Of a stretch of DNA of 64,000 nucleotides, positions 53,276-61,631 are shown one piece after another. Origin of the DNA: Acidobacteriota bacterium (lineage in GTDB: Bacteria > Acidobacteriota > Vicinamibacteria > Vicinamibacterales > UBA2999); the NCBI GenBank assembly GCA_016192845.1, contig JACPTI010000010.1, positions 1 to 64,000 on the forward strand, read 5' to 3'. Each line of letters begins with the position of its first letter. Position 1 is the first letter of the stretch. The notes under the pieces are model-generated. The model did not search any database and had not been told where the DNA came from. It was given only the letters and a program-made list of their open reading frames with translations. Both the position numbers and the translations under genes were made by a program.

Positions 53276-54811
53276 ATCGGAGATGTGCTTGTTCCAGTGT
53301 AGATCGTCGCGCGATGGAAAATCGGTGCGAAAGTGCGCGCCGCGGCTCTCCTCGCGCCTGAACGCAGCGCGGGCGACGAGCCAGCCGACCGTCACCAGGG
53401 TGGCCGTGCGCCGCAGTGGCTCGTCGCAGTGTCCTCGCGCCTGCGCGGCGACCACCGCACCCAGCCACGCGTCGAGGCGGGCCACCGCCGCCTCGAGCGG
53501 GCGCACCGCCCGCAGCAGGCCGACCGAGCGCCACATCAGATCGCGCACCGCGTACGTGTCGGGCACCGGGCCCGCTCCGGCTGTCGGTAGCGGCGTCTCG
53601 AAGACGTCTGCCGCACGCAGTGCGGCGGGACGCGGCGGCGCCGCCATGGCAGCGGCGGCACGCGCGCCGAATACCAGCCCTTCGAGCAGCGAGTTACTCG
53701 CCAACCGGTTCGCCCCGTGCACGCCGGTGCACGCGACCTCGCCTGCCGCAAACAGCCGCTGGATCGAGGTCCGTGCATCGAGGTCGGTTTCCACGCCGCC
53801 CATCAGGTAATGGGCCGCCGGACTGACCGGGATTCGGTCATGGGCGAGGTCGAGCCCCGCCTGCGCGCAGGTCTGCGCAATGGTCGGGAAGCGCCGGCGC
53901 ACGAACCCGGCGTCGAGATGGGCCATCGTCAGGTACACGGGAGCGGCGGTACGCTCGGCCTCGCGGACGATCGCGCGCGCGACGAGATCGCGGGAGGCCA
54001 GGTCGCCCGCGGGCTCGTACCGCGTCATGAACGGCTCGCCGGCCTCATTGACGAGCCGCGCGCCCTCGCCACGCAGCGCCTCGGACAGCAGGAACCGCGG
54101 TGCGCCTTCGACGCTGAGAACCGTCGGGTGGAACTGGACGAACTCGAGGTCGGCGACGCGGGCGCCCGCACCTACGGCCATCGCGATGCCGTCGCCGGTG
54201 GCGACAGCCGGATTGGTGGTTTCCCGAAAGACCTGACCGGCACCGCCGGTTGCGAGCAGCGTGGCATGCGCCGTGACGGTCCCCCGCTCTCCCGCCGTGG
54301 TGACGAACCGCGCACCGGTGCAGGCGCCGCCGTCCACGACCAGCTCGGTCGCGGCCGCGTCATCGACGACCCGGATGCGCGGGCTGCCGCCGACGCGCGA
54401 CCCGAGGACCCGGGCGATCTCGCGGCCGGTGGCGTCGCGGGCATGGAGGACGCGGCGGACGCTGTGCGCCGCCTCGCGGCCCAGCGCGGGCGCGCCCGCC
54501 GCGTCGCGATCGAAGGCCGCGCCCCACTCGATCAGCTCGCGGACGTACCGAGGCCCCTCGCGCACGAGCACGTCGACCGCCTCGGGCACGCAGAGGCCGT
54601 CGCCCGCAGCGATCGTGTCGCGCGCGTGCAGCTCCGGCGAGTCGTCCGGACCGATGGCGGCGGCAATTCCGCCCTGGGCGTAGCCGGTGCTACTCTCGCG
54701 CGGATCGGCCTTCGTGAGGATCACCACGTCCCCCGTCTCGGCCAGCGACAGCGCGGCGCGCAGTCCGGCGATGCCGCTGCCGATGACGAGGAAATCACCG
54801 CCCAGATCCAT
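53261..54811 (-). CDS. nadB: L-aspartate oxidase
   Basis: The protein has 516 residues. It shows the FAD-binding FLVIGSGIAGLRAALSL, the succinate-dehydrogenase-like STGYAQGGIAAA, LEFVQFHPT, RGEGARLVNEAGEPFM, SPAAHYLMGGVETDLDARTS (cited AAHYLMGGV) and GANRLASNSLLEGLVFG. It oxidises L-aspartate to iminoaspartate, the first step of NAD synthesis. ATG 54811 lies 7 nt after the extended -10 TGCTAGGAT, so the transcript should be leaderless. Confidence 0.95.
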
Positions 54812-54818
54812 GGGTGTT

Positions 54819-54827
54819 ATCCTAGCA
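54819..54827 (-). promoter_or_regulatory. Extended -10 box of nadB
   Basis: On the minus strand, TGC-TAGGAT ends 7 nt before the nadB ATG. It is identical to the glgP box at 5498-5506. No leader remains for a Shine-Dalgarno. Confidence 0.55.
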
Positions 54828-54829
54828 AT

Positions 54830-54913
54830 GCACAAGTCACAAGTCACAAGTCACAACAGGTGGTGGCTTTGTGACTTGTGACTTGTGACTTGTGACTTGT
54901 GACTTGTGACTTG
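54830..54913. repeat. Word-iteration palindrome, word GTGACTT / AAGTCAC
   Basis: CACAAGTCACAAGTCACAAG plus TCACAAC pairs with GTGACTTGTGACTTGTGAC and further units; at least six GTGACTT on the right and three AAGTCAC on the left. It separates the divergent nadB and aroB and includes the likely aroB start codon. The same word occurs at 4924-4991. Confidence 0.9.
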
Positions 54914-55897
54914 CCGACCGAGGTCCAGAAAGAGCCCGTTCGCATCGACGTCAAGGTCGGATCCCGGATCTCGCCGATCTGGATCGGCGACGGCGTGAGC
55001 GAACGCGCGGCCGCGCTGCTCGACGCGCAGCGGGTCGGCTCCCGGCGCTTCGTCGTGTCGAATCCGGTCGTCTGGCGGTTCCACGGCGGGGCCATCACGC
55101 GCGCCCTCGGGCGGACCGAGCCGATCCTCGTCCCCGACGGCGAGCGCTACAAGACGCTGCAGTCGGTCTCGCGCATCTACGAGGCGCTCATCCGCGCGGG
55201 CGCCGACCGCGGCAGCGCCATTGTCGCGCTCGGCGGCGGGGTGATCGGCGACACGGCCGGCTTCGCGGCGGCGACGTTCCTGCGCGGCATCGGGCTCGCG
55301 CACGTGCCGACCACGCTGCTGGCGCAGGTCGACAGCGCGATCGGCGGGAAGGTCGGCGTCAACCATCCGCTCGGCAAGAACCTGATCGGCGCCTTCTACC
55401 AGCCCGCCGCCGTGCTGATCGACCCGCTGCTGCTGCGGACGCTGCCGCGGAGGGAGTTCCGCTCCGGGCTCTACGAAGTGGTGAAGTACGGCATGATTGC
55501 CAGCCGCGATCTGTTCGATCGCGTGGCGCGCGACACCAAGGCGATCTTCGATCGCGATCCCGCCGTCCTGCTGCCCGCCATCATCGAATCGTGCCGCATC
55601 AAGGCGGAGATCGTCTCGAAGGATGAGCGCGAGAGCGGCCTGCGGCGGACGCTGAACTACGGCCACAGCGTCGGCCACGCACTCGAAACCGTCACCAGGT
55701 ACCGGCGCTTCCGGCATGGCGAAGCGATCGCGTTCGGCATGCTGGCTGCGGCCGATCTGGCGGTCGCGCGCGGTGCACTCGCCGAGCGCGAACGGCAGGC
55801 GCTCGCGCGCCTCATTACACAGCTCGGGCCGCTGCCGCCGATCGGGGATCTGTCGATCCGCGAAATGATGGAGGTGATGTGTCGATCCGCGAAATGA
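54899..55897 (+). CDS. aroB: 3-dehydroquinate synthase, frameshifted near the C-terminus
   Basis: The uninterrupted frame gives 332 residues. It has the NAD-binding VALGGGVIGDTAGFAAATFLRG (GGGVIGD), PTTLLAQVDSAIGGKVGVN, KNLIGAFYQP, LYEVVKYGMI, the metal-binding region LNYGHSVGHALE and HGEAIAFGM. It converts DAHP to 3-dehydroquinate in the shikimate pathway. A 29-bp tandem duplication (55851-55908) shifts the frame, so the last 45 or so residues are replaced by a short tail. Removing one copy gives a normal product of about 367 residues. The start (GTG 54899 or TTG 54911) lies within the GTGACTT repeat and is uncertain. Confidence 0.88.
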   Translation: MTCDLPTEVQKEPVRIDVKVGSRISPIWIGDGVSERAAALLDAQRVGSRRFVVSNPVVWRFHGGAITRALGRTEPILVPDGERYKTLQSVSRIYEALIRAGADRGSAIVALGGGVIGDTAGFAAATFLRGIGLAHVPTTLLAQVDSAIGGKVGVNHPLGKNLIGAFYQPAAVLIDPLLLRTLPRREFRSGLYEVVKYGMIASRDLFDRVARDTKAIFDRDPAVLLPAIIESCRIKAEIVSKDERESGLRRTLNYGHSVGHALETVTRYRRFRHGEAIAFGMLAAADLAVARGALAERERQALARLITQLGPLPPIGDLSIREMMEVMCRSAK

Positions 55898-55908
55898 TGG
55901 AGGTGATG
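55851..55908 (+). repeat. 29-bp perfect tandem duplication in aroB
   Basis: The 29-nt unit starting TGTCGATCCGCGAAATG occurs at 55851-55879 and again at 55880-55908 without mismatch. Because 29 is not divisible by 3, the second copy shifts the aroB frame. No such duplication occurs in the other genes I read. Confidence 0.95.
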
Positions 55909-56043
55909 CGCCGCGACAAGAAGGTCGTCGCCGGCAGGCTGCACTTCGTGATTGCCATTCAAATTGGCGCAACGATGACGATCGACGACGTCACGGAAGA
56001 GGAGCTGAAGGGCGTGCTGGGACGCCTCGGACTCAAGCGCTGA
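55898..56043 (+). pseudogene. aroB: Out-of-frame C-terminal end of aroB
   Basis: In the shifted frame the sequence continues SIREMMEVMRRDKKVVAG, LHFVIAIQIGATMTIDDV and ends LGRLGLKR before TGA 56041-56043. That is the normal C-terminal helix region of AroB (RDKK.. is a conserved motif). It is now detached from the main reading frame. Confidence 0.85.
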
Positions 56044-56062
56044 CGCCAGCGAGGGAGCGACC

Positions 56063-56458
56063 ATGACGACAGCCACCACGGGGCTTTCGCGCATCCATCA
56101 GATCTCGATGCGGGCGCACGACATCGAGCGCGCGACCCGGTTCTATCGGGACACGCTCGGGGTGCCGTTTCTGTTCGCGGCGCCCCCACGCCTGGCCTTC
56201 TTCGACTGCAGCGGCGTTCGGCTGATGCTGTCGACCCCCGAAGCGGACTTCGACCATCCCGGCTCGATTCTCTACTTCGCGGTCGAAGACATCCGGCAGA
56301 TGCACGCGGCGTTGACGTCGCGCGGCGTTCGATTTCGGACCGAACCACACAAGATCGCCACACTGGCCGACCGCGAGGTCTGGCTGGCTGATTTCGAGGA
56401 CAGCGAGGGGAACACCCTCGCGATCATGTCGGAGCCGAGGCTAGTCGGTAGCCGGTAG
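56063..56458 (+). CDS. VOC superfamily (glyoxalase/bleomycin-resistance fold) protein
   Basis: The protein has 131 residues. The paired beta-alpha-beta-beta-beta modules are visible: IHQISMRAHDIERATRFYRDTLGVPFLF, then ILYFAVEDIRQMHAALTSRGVRF and LADFEDSEGNTLAIMSE (cited in part). Metal ligands typical for the fold (His in IHQIS, Glu in DSEGNTLA) are present. The substrate is unknown. ATG 56063 has GGGAG. Its last codons (LVGSR) are encoded by a TAGCCGG word tract. Confidence 0.85.
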   Translation: MTTATTGLSRIHQISMRAHDIERATRFYRDTLGVPFLFAAPPRLAFFDCSGVRLMLSTPEADFDHPGSILYFAVEDIRQMHAALTSRGVRFRTEPHKIATLADREVWLADFEDSEGNTLAIMSEPRLVGSR

Positions 56459-56466
56459 CCGGTAGC
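56443..56466. repeat. TAGCCGG word tract between convergent genes
   Basis: GTCGGTAGCCGGTAGCCGGT plus AGC carries three TAGCCGG-type units. It spans the VOC stop and the stop of the NtrC-type regulator. No opposing arm is seen. The word is shared with 27241-27332. Confidence 0.7.
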
Positions 56467-57896
56467 TACGCTTCCACCCCGTGCTCCCGCAGCTTCTGCA
56501 GGAGCGCTTTGTAGCTGATCTGCAGCACCTCGGCGGCGCGCTCCCGGTTGCCGCCCGCGTCGCGTAGCGCCTGCGCCACCTTGCGGCGTTCAACCGCCGT
56601 CGTGACGCGGCGGACCACTTCGTTCATCGTCCCCGAGAGATCGATCTGCGCCCACGGATCCGGCGGAGACGCGACGGGACCCTCCTGTGGGTCCTGGTGT
56701 TCGGCGCGTTCTCCCTTCGCCGGCGACCGAAACGACAGGCTCAGATGCCGCGGCTGGATGGTGTCGCCGTCGCAGAGGATCACGGCACGCTCGATACAGT
56801 TCTGCAGCTCGCGCACGTTCCCCGGCCACCTGTATGCGGAGAGCTCGTCGAGCGAGGCGGGCGACAGCTTCAGTGTCGTCTTCTTGAGATCGCGACAGAA
56901 GCGCTCGACGAAGTGGCGCGCGAGAATCGGCAGATCGCCTGGACGCTCGCGCAGCGGCGGAATCGTGATGGGGAAGACAGACAGGCGGAAGTAGAGGTCT
57001 TCGCGAAACTGATGGGCCGCCACGCTCGCCTTCAGGTTCCGATTCGTGGCTGCAACGACGCGTGTATCGACGTGCAATGATACGGTCCCACCCACCCGCT
57101 CGAATTGCTTCTCCTCCAACGCCCGCAGAATCTTCGATTGCAGCCCGAGCGACAGGTCGCCGATCTCGTCGAGAAACAGCGTCCCGCGGTGCGCCATCTC
57201 GAAGCGTCCGGGCTTGCGCGTCGCCGCGCCGGTGAATGCGCCCTTCTCGTGGCCAAACAGCTCCGTCTCGAGCAGCGTCTCGGGGATTGCGGCACAGTTG
57301 ATGGCGACAAACGGCCCATCGGCTCGCGGGCTCAGCACATGCAGCGCCCGGGCGAACAGCTCCTTGCCGGTGCCGCTCTCGCCCTGCAGCAGCACCGTGG
57401 CGTCGGTGGCGGCGGCGCGGTGCAGCTGCTGCGAGACCTGCCGCAGTTGTGGATCTTCGCCGATGATGCGCGGCGCGCCGCGCCGCGCGGCCAGCTCCTC
57501 TTTGAGCAGCATGTACTCGGCAAGCATCCGCCGCTGCGCGATCGCGCGCTCGACCATCAGGAGGAGGTGTTCGGGGTCGACGGGCTTGGCCAGGAAGTCC
57601 ATCGCGCCTTCCTTCATGGCCGTCACCGCGTCCTGAATGCTGCCGTAGGCGGTCATGACGACCACCTGCAGCTCCGGATCGAGCTCTTTGGCCGCGCGCA
57701 GTACGCCAAATCCGTCACCCGACGGGAGCTTCAGGTCGGTGAGGACGACGGCGGGGCGCGATTGTCGGAGATGCTGAACGGCTTCAGGCTCGTCGTGCGC
57801 CTCGAGGACCACATGCCCCTGCGCTTCGAGCGCATGCCTCAGCATCACCCGCAGCGAGTCTTTGTCTTCGACGAGCAGGACGGGGAAGGACGACAT
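56466..57896 (-). CDS. Sigma-54-dependent response regulator (NtrC family)
   Basis: The protein has 476 residues. The receiver domain spans 1-115 (LLVEDKDSLR; phospho-Asp in VLTDLKLPSGDG, about residue 54; Lys in FLAKPVDP). The AAA+ domain spans about 145-385, with Walker A GESGTGKE, the sigma-54 contact GAFTGA, FLDEIGD and RLSVFPITIPPLRER. A Fis-type helix-turn-helix closes it (GNRERAAEVLQISYKALLQKLRE). No sensor kinase gene is adjacent in this window. The pilin genes downstream are plausible but unproven targets. Confidence 0.94.
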   Translation of the reverse strand: MSSFPVLLVEDKDSLRVMLRHALEAQGHVVLEAHDEPEAVQHLRQSRPAVVLTDLKLPSGDGFGVLRAAKELDPELQVVVMTAYGSIQDAVTAMKEGAMDFLAKPVDPEHLLLMVERAIAQRRMLAEYMLLKEELAARRGAPRIIGEDPQLRQVSQQLHRAAATDATVLLQGESGTGKELFARALHVLSPRADGPFVAINCAAIPETLLETELFGHEKGAFTGAATRKPGRFEMAHRGTLFLDEIGDLSLGLQSKILRALEEKQFERVGGTVSLHVDTRVVAATNRNLKASVAAHQFREDLYFRLSVFPITIPPLRERPGDLPILARHFVERFCRDLKKTTLKLSPASLDELSAYRWPGNVRELQNCIERAVILCDGDTIQPRHLSLSFRSPAKGERAEHQDPQEGPVASPPDPWAQIDLSGTMNEVVRRVTTAVERRKVAQALRDAGGNRERAAEVLQISYKALLQKLREHGVEA

Positions 57897-57900
57897 GTTC

Positions 57901-58007
57901 TAAAGTCAAAAGTTCAAAGTCAAAAGTCGAAAGTAAGTTTGAAGTTCGAAGTATGCACTTGCACACTTACTTTGCACTTTCCACTTTGAACTTTTAACTT
58001 TCGACGT
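57901..58007. repeat. Word-iteration palindrome, word AAGTTCAAAG / AAAGTCAAAAG
   Basis: AAAGTCAAAAGTTCAAAGTC, AAAGTCGAAAGTAAG and GAAGTTCGAAG face CACTTACTTTGC, CTTTCCACTTTGAAC and TTTTAACTTTCG. It is AT-rich and separates the NtrC-type gene from the next minus-strand gene. Confidence 0.83.
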
Positions 58008-58010
58008 GAC

Positions 58011-58604
58011 CTACCTCACCCAGCCGGCCGGAACCCCCGCGCGGCGGGCGTCCTCCTGGACGGCGGTGATCGCTTTCTGCTGCTGCTGGATTTCCTGCTT
58101 GACGCGGTCGAGCTCGGCCAGCGCCTTGAGGCGCTCCGCCTCGACGACCGCGCGCTGGGCCGGATCGTCGCGATTGACGAAGTCCGTCGTGAGCGCGTTG
58201 ATGCGGCTCTGCAGCGCCTCGGCGAAGATCTGGGATCGCGCCAGCGTGTCCCGAGCGGTCGTCATCCGCTTCCGCCACTCCGCTTCGCCCTGCGGCGCCG
58301 GTGGCGCCGTCTGACCCGAGGGGGCCTGTTCCTGGCCCGGCGCCGGCGGCGTCCCCGCGGCAGGCTGCGAGTCAGGCGGGGCCGGCGCTGTGGGCGCGGC
58401 AGGGGGCGTGGGCTGGGCGGCCGTCGAGGGCGCCGGCTCCGGCCGCAGGCTCTCGTTCGTGTACAGCTTGCCCGGCGTCCGAACGGCTTTACGCCGCTCC
58501 TCCTCCTGTCGGGCAATCTCTGCCAGCGACTGCGCCCGAAGCGGCGCGGCCGCGCCGAGCACACAGACGGCGACCAGCGTGCCAGCGATGGCGAAGCGCG
58601 TCAT
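58011..58604 (-). CDS. Exported protein, paralog of the protein at 63801 (QSLxExARxE family)
   Basis: The protein has 197 residues. A signal peptide (IAGTLVAVCVLGAAAPLRAQ) is followed at once by SLAEIARQEEERRKAV and KLYTNESLRPEP. A Pro/Ala/Gln-rich linker (about 55-105) and a C-terminal coiled coil (about 115-185; LKALAELDRVKQEIQQQQ) complete it. It matches the start of the incomplete protein at 63801 (QSLGEVARKEAERRQQV; RVYTNADL). It is probably periplasmic; its position next to minor pilins suggests a role in pilus assembly, by inference only. Confidence 0.75.
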   Translation of the reverse strand: MTRFAIAGTLVAVCVLGAAAPLRAQSLAEIARQEEERRKAVRTPGKLYTNESLRPEPAPSTAAQPTPPAAPTAPAPPDSQPAAGTPPAPGQEQAPSGQTAPPAPQGEAEWRKRMTTARDTLARSQIFAEALQSRINALTTDFVNRDDPAQRAVVEAERLKALAELDRVKQEIQQQQKAITAVQEDARRAGVPAGWVR

Positions 58605-58712
58605 ATGTGCATTCTCGGACCCCTACCCGCGATCGTCAAGGCGGGCGCCGCAGGCGGCCGGTCGCCCCCACTCTTGTTTCGGCCGGGCGCGCGGCCCGCG
58701 ATAGGCGCACCG

Positions 58713-59282
58713 CTAGCGCAGTTCCTCCCACGACAGCACCTCGATGGCGTCCAGGCCGTCGTCATCCGTGGCAGTAGACCTGGCGAGCGAGATCGCGATG
58801 GTGCGTTGGGCGCCTGTCGGGCCGTATGCCCGGCCGATGAGGCGGAGGCCATCTGGAATCTCGGCAACCCACACGCACAGGTAGATCGGCGGCGGCGCTC
58901 CGGTCGCCGGCAGGAGGTCCGCGAATCGGCCGTAGGCATACAGCGCAAACGACAGCGGGCCGTCAGCCCCGGCCGCCGCGAGCGCCTCCACGTCGGCAGT
59001 CGCCTGCTCGAGGTCGACCATCACGCGGCCCACCTGCCGCGGCCCCTCCGGCGGTCCGTCGACGAAGGCCGACGTCGCCGCGCCGCTCAGGACGGCATCC
59101 CAGTCGGGTGCTCGCGCGAGGTCGCGGATGGCAAACTCCACGGCTCCTTCTGCCGCATAGAACGCCTCTATCCCCTGCCGGTAGCTTGCCACCACGGCGG
59201 TCTCCGTCATCGTCCCGACGACGAGGACCGTGCCGAGACCGGTGAGGAGCGCCAGTGCCATCATCACAGTGACGAGAGGCAT
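58713..59282 (-). CDS. PilX-like minor pilus protein
   Basis: The protein has 189 residues. The N-terminal hydrophobic helix (LVTVMMALALLTGLGTVLVVG) is followed by YRQGIEAFYAAEGAVEFAIRDLA, the pattern in PilX-type proteins after the helix (conserved AEGAVE, AA-rich). There is no classic prepilin Gly-Phe-Thr motif. It lies 6 nt after the PilW-like gene, so it belongs to the same operon. It probably initiates or caps type IV pili. Confidence 0.8.
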   Translation of the reverse strand: MPLVTVMMALALLTGLGTVLVVGTMTETAVVASYRQGIEAFYAAEGAVEFAIRDLARAPDWDAVLSGAATSAFVDGPPEGPRQVGRVMVDLEQATADVEALAAAGADGPLSFALYAYGRFADLLPATGAPPPIYLCVWVAEIPDGLRLIGRAYGPTGAQRTIAISLARSTATDDDGLDAIEVLSWEELR

Positions 59283-59288
59283 CGGCCC

Positions 59289-60017
59289 CTACCGCCCGGC
59301 GCCCATGTTTCTGAGCGCGACGTCGAAACGCAGCTCCCGGTCTGGCACGTAGCGCGTGCTCGACGTCGACGTGCCTCCGCGCGCGAAGAGGGAGCCTGCC
59401 GGACCGCGCATCGACGCGAGCGCCGCCTCCACGCGCACCGTGGCGCGGACGCGGCGCACGCGGAGCAGATCGGCATCGAACGGCGGCAGCACGGCGCCGC
59501 CAGGCACCCAGGGGCCGTCCTGGAGGGCGGCGGGGTCGATGGGCGCCGCGCCGGCATCGAAGTACTCGAAGCCGAGCCTCACCACGTGATCGACGACAGG
59601 CAGGTCGGTCTCGGCGCCGTCGTACCGCATCAGCTGCGGCGTCCCTGTCCCAGGATCGGACTGCAGATAGTACGTCCGCGAAATGACCGCGGTGTCCGTC
59701 CATGGAACGAAGACGACCGAAACGACGTCGGGACGATAGAACACCGCGGCGCCGGGATCGCTCCCCAACGCGCCGATCCGGTACGGGAGGACGGGCGGTG
59801 CCACCGTTGACGCCACGCCGGCACCGGCCCTCAGGAGGTCGCCAGCCAGCGCGTCGACGGCCACTCGCAGGCGCTGGTGCATGTCCGAGATCTCCGGCTG
59901 TGCCTGAAACATGCCCCGTGCCGGATCGACGAGCGCGAGCACCGCACCCGTCACGACGAGCATGATGGCCATCCCGACGAGCAGTTCCGCGAGCGTGAAT
60001 CCTGCGGCGGATCTCAT
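59289..60017 (-). CDS. PilW-like minor pilin (prepilin)
   Basis: The protein has 242 residues. The class III signal is very short, followed by the prepilin peptidase motif AAGFTLAELLVGMAIMLV: cleavage is expected after Gly-6 and the mature Phe-1 and Glu-5 are present. The globular part (about 35-242) is beta-rich and contains VVDHVVRLGFEYFD and RVRRVRATVRVE, as in PilW/GspJ proteins. The start overlaps the upstream gene by 4 nt (ATGA). Confidence 0.85.
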   Translation of the reverse strand: MRSAAGFTLAELLVGMAIMLVVTGAVLALVDPARGMFQAQPEISDMHQRLRVAVDALAGDLLRAGAGVASTVAPPVLPYRIGALGSDPGAAVFYRPDVVSVVFVPWTDTAVISRTYYLQSDPGTGTPQLMRYDGAETDLPVVDHVVRLGFEYFDAGAAPIDPAALQDGPWVPGGAVLPPFDADLLRVRRVRATVRVEAALASMRGPAGSLFARGGTSTSSTRYVPDRELRFDVALRNMGAGR

Positions 60018-60523
60018 TCGCCTCTCCGCGTTCTGATCGTCGCCAGGCGCACCGCGCGATCAGGCGCGCCCCGCCGCGACACGACGACCGTGATGGCGAC
60101 CGCATCCGCTGGGTCGGCGGGTAGCGGCTCCACCGCCCACCGCCGTTCGTAGAGCGCGCCGCGGGTTCCGCCGGCGAGCGCGGTTCCCCGGGCGTCCAGA
60201 TACTCGGTCGTCTCCGTGACCGCATCAAAGGGCGCCGCGCGCAGCTCCTCAATCTTCTGGAGCGCCAGCACCGTGGCGTAGGTGGCATCACGCGAGTCGG
60301 ACGTGGCGCGGGCGGCCACCAGAAACAACTGCAGCAGCGCCGCCACACCCCCGGCGAGCAGACCGGTGGCGATCATCACCTCGACGAGCGAAAACCCGCC
60401 TTGGCTCTTCGGGCTTCCGTCGTCGCGCTCGGCGCTTCGGCGGACAACTCGGCGGACAAGCCGGTGGGCACGGCCGCGCCACATGCCTCCCCCATTCGCA
60501 AGGGAGGTGCCGGACCCCTGCAT
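60014..60523 (-). CDS. PilV-like minor pilin (prepilin)
   Basis: The protein has up to 169 residues. A positively charged leader of about 43 residues (long for a class III signal) precedes GGFSLVEVMIATGLLAGG, the prepilin cleavage motif with mature Phe-1 and Glu-5. The globular part (ALQKIEELRAAPFDAV) matches PilV/GspI-like proteins. The internal ATG at 60484 is an alternative, shorter start. It is the first gene of the minus-strand pilin operon. Confidence 0.82.
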   Translation of the reverse strand: MQGSGTSLANGGGMWRGRAHRLVRRVVRRSAERDDGSPKSQGGFSLVEVMIATGLLAGGVAALLQLFLVAARATSDSRDATYATVLALQKIEELRAAPFDAVTETTEYLDARGTALAGGTRGALYERRWAVEPLPADPADAVAITVVVSRRGAPDRAVRLATIRTRRGE

Positions 60524-60766
60524 TCCCGCGACCTATTGACCGATAAGGAGTTAGGGATCGCGCGCCCGCGAGTCGATGGCAGAATTTGCCGCGCCCGCCG
60601 GGCGGTTCTGTGGCATAAATTTCGTACGACCGCCCTTTTCTCGGTCCCCAGCGCCGTACCGGAAACGTAATCCGGGTGTCACAAAATGCAGCACGGTCGT
60701 GGGCAAACCTCTCAAATCCAGCACGTTGAGCCCGGAATGCATCTTGTTCTGCACCAGAGGGCAGCT
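60524..60766. other. Divergent promoter region between the two pilin operons
   Basis: These 243 nt lie between minus-strand PilV-like and plus-strand FimT-like genes and contain no gene. I see short palindromes (GGCAgaaTTTGCC near 60578). No canonical sigma-54 site with a 10-nt GG-GC spacing is present. The AT content is higher than in the neighbouring genes. Confidence 0.5.
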
Positions 60767-61213
60767 ATGCGTCGCGCGGCAGGGTTTACGCTGATCGAAT
60801 TACTGATCGTGGTCGCGCTGGTGGCCATTCTGGGCGCCGTCACCGTGCCACAGGTGGCCGAAGGCCTGGAGCGCTACGCCGTCATTTCGGCGGGACAGCA
60901 GGTGGCGAGCACGATCCGCGCGGCGCGGTTTCAGGCGGTCGGGAAGAACACGCAGCTCCGGGTGCGGTTCAACTATCCGGCTGCCGGACAATATCAAGTT
61001 GTGCTCCATTCAAATGGCACGACCGCCATGGGAGAGGTGCAGCAGTTGCCCGGCGGCGTGAGCTTCCAGGCTGGATTTGCCGACGTGGCGTTCGATACGA
61101 ATGGGCGTAGGCCGACCGGAGCTTTGGCATCCACGATCGTGGTGACGAATGGGAACGCAGCAGACGACAGGACGGTCACCGTCTCGACCAGCGGCCGGGT
61201 CCAGCTGCAGTAG
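60767..61213 (+). CDS. GspH/FimT-like minor pilin (prepilin)
   Basis: The protein has 148 residues. The short leader RRAAGFTLIELLIVVALVAIL carries the prepilin motif G-FTLIE. The globular domain has AARFQAVGKNTQLRVRFNY, PGGVSFQAGF and the C-terminal RTVTVSTSGRVQL, as in FimT/GspH. ATG 60767 follows AGAGG at 6-nt spacing and gives the usual six-residue leader; an ATG at 60737 is in frame. It opens the plus-strand pilin operon. Confidence 0.87.
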   Translation: MRRAAGFTLIELLIVVALVAILGAVTVPQVAEGLERYAVISAGQQVASTIRAARFQAVGKNTQLRVRFNYPAAGQYQVVLHSNGTTAMGEVQQLPGGVSFQAGFADVAFDTNGRRPTGALASTIVVTNGNAADDRTVTVSTSGRVQLQ

Positions 61214-61232
61214 GCGCTATCGGCACCGTAGC

Positions 61233-61631
61233 GTGCGCGAAGGCGGCTTCACGCTGGTGGAGGTGATGATCTCCATGCTCATCCTCACCACCGGGATGCT
61301 GGCCGTTGCGGGGCTGCTCGCCGTCACCACGCAGATGCAGGTTGGCGCGCGCGAGGCGGCCCGATCGATGCGGCTCGCACACGAAAAGATTGATGAGCTG
61401 ATGAAGGAAGACTTCGCCACCTCTGTGCTCATTGCGGTCGGCGGCAGCCTGACGAGTGACGCGGCCAACCACTTCGAAACGGCGCCGGGCGGGCTCGATG
61501 GAATCACCTTGCGCTGGTCGGTGGCCGCCGGGCCCATTGCCAACACGCGCGTGCTGATGGTCCGCGTCGTGAACCTGCGCGCCCAGCAGTACCGCAATAC
61601 CGACGTCAGCACGATCATCCGGGACGAGTGA
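61233..61631 (+). CDS. PilV-like minor pilin (prepilin)
   Basis: The protein has 132 residues. The leader REGG is followed by FTLVEVMISMLILTTGMLAVAGLL, a prepilin helix with Glu-5, and ARSMRLAHEKIDELMKEDF as in PilV-type proteins. GTG 61233 gives a normal-length leader; the frame is open further upstream but shows no family similarity. It overlaps the next gene by 4 nt. Confidence 0.83.
   Translation: MREGGFTLVEVMISMLILTTGMLAVAGLLAVTTQMQVGAREAARSMRLAHEKIDELMKEDFATSVLIAVGGSLTSDAANHFETAPGGLDGITLRWSVAAGPIANTRVLMVRVVNLRAQQYRNTDVSTIIRDE

Noticed and set aside
60570..60600. TGGCAGAATTTGC as a sigma-54 promoter for the pilin operon near the NtrC-type regulator
   Set aside because: The GG and GC dinucleotides are 8 nt apart, not the required 10, so the site would not be functional.
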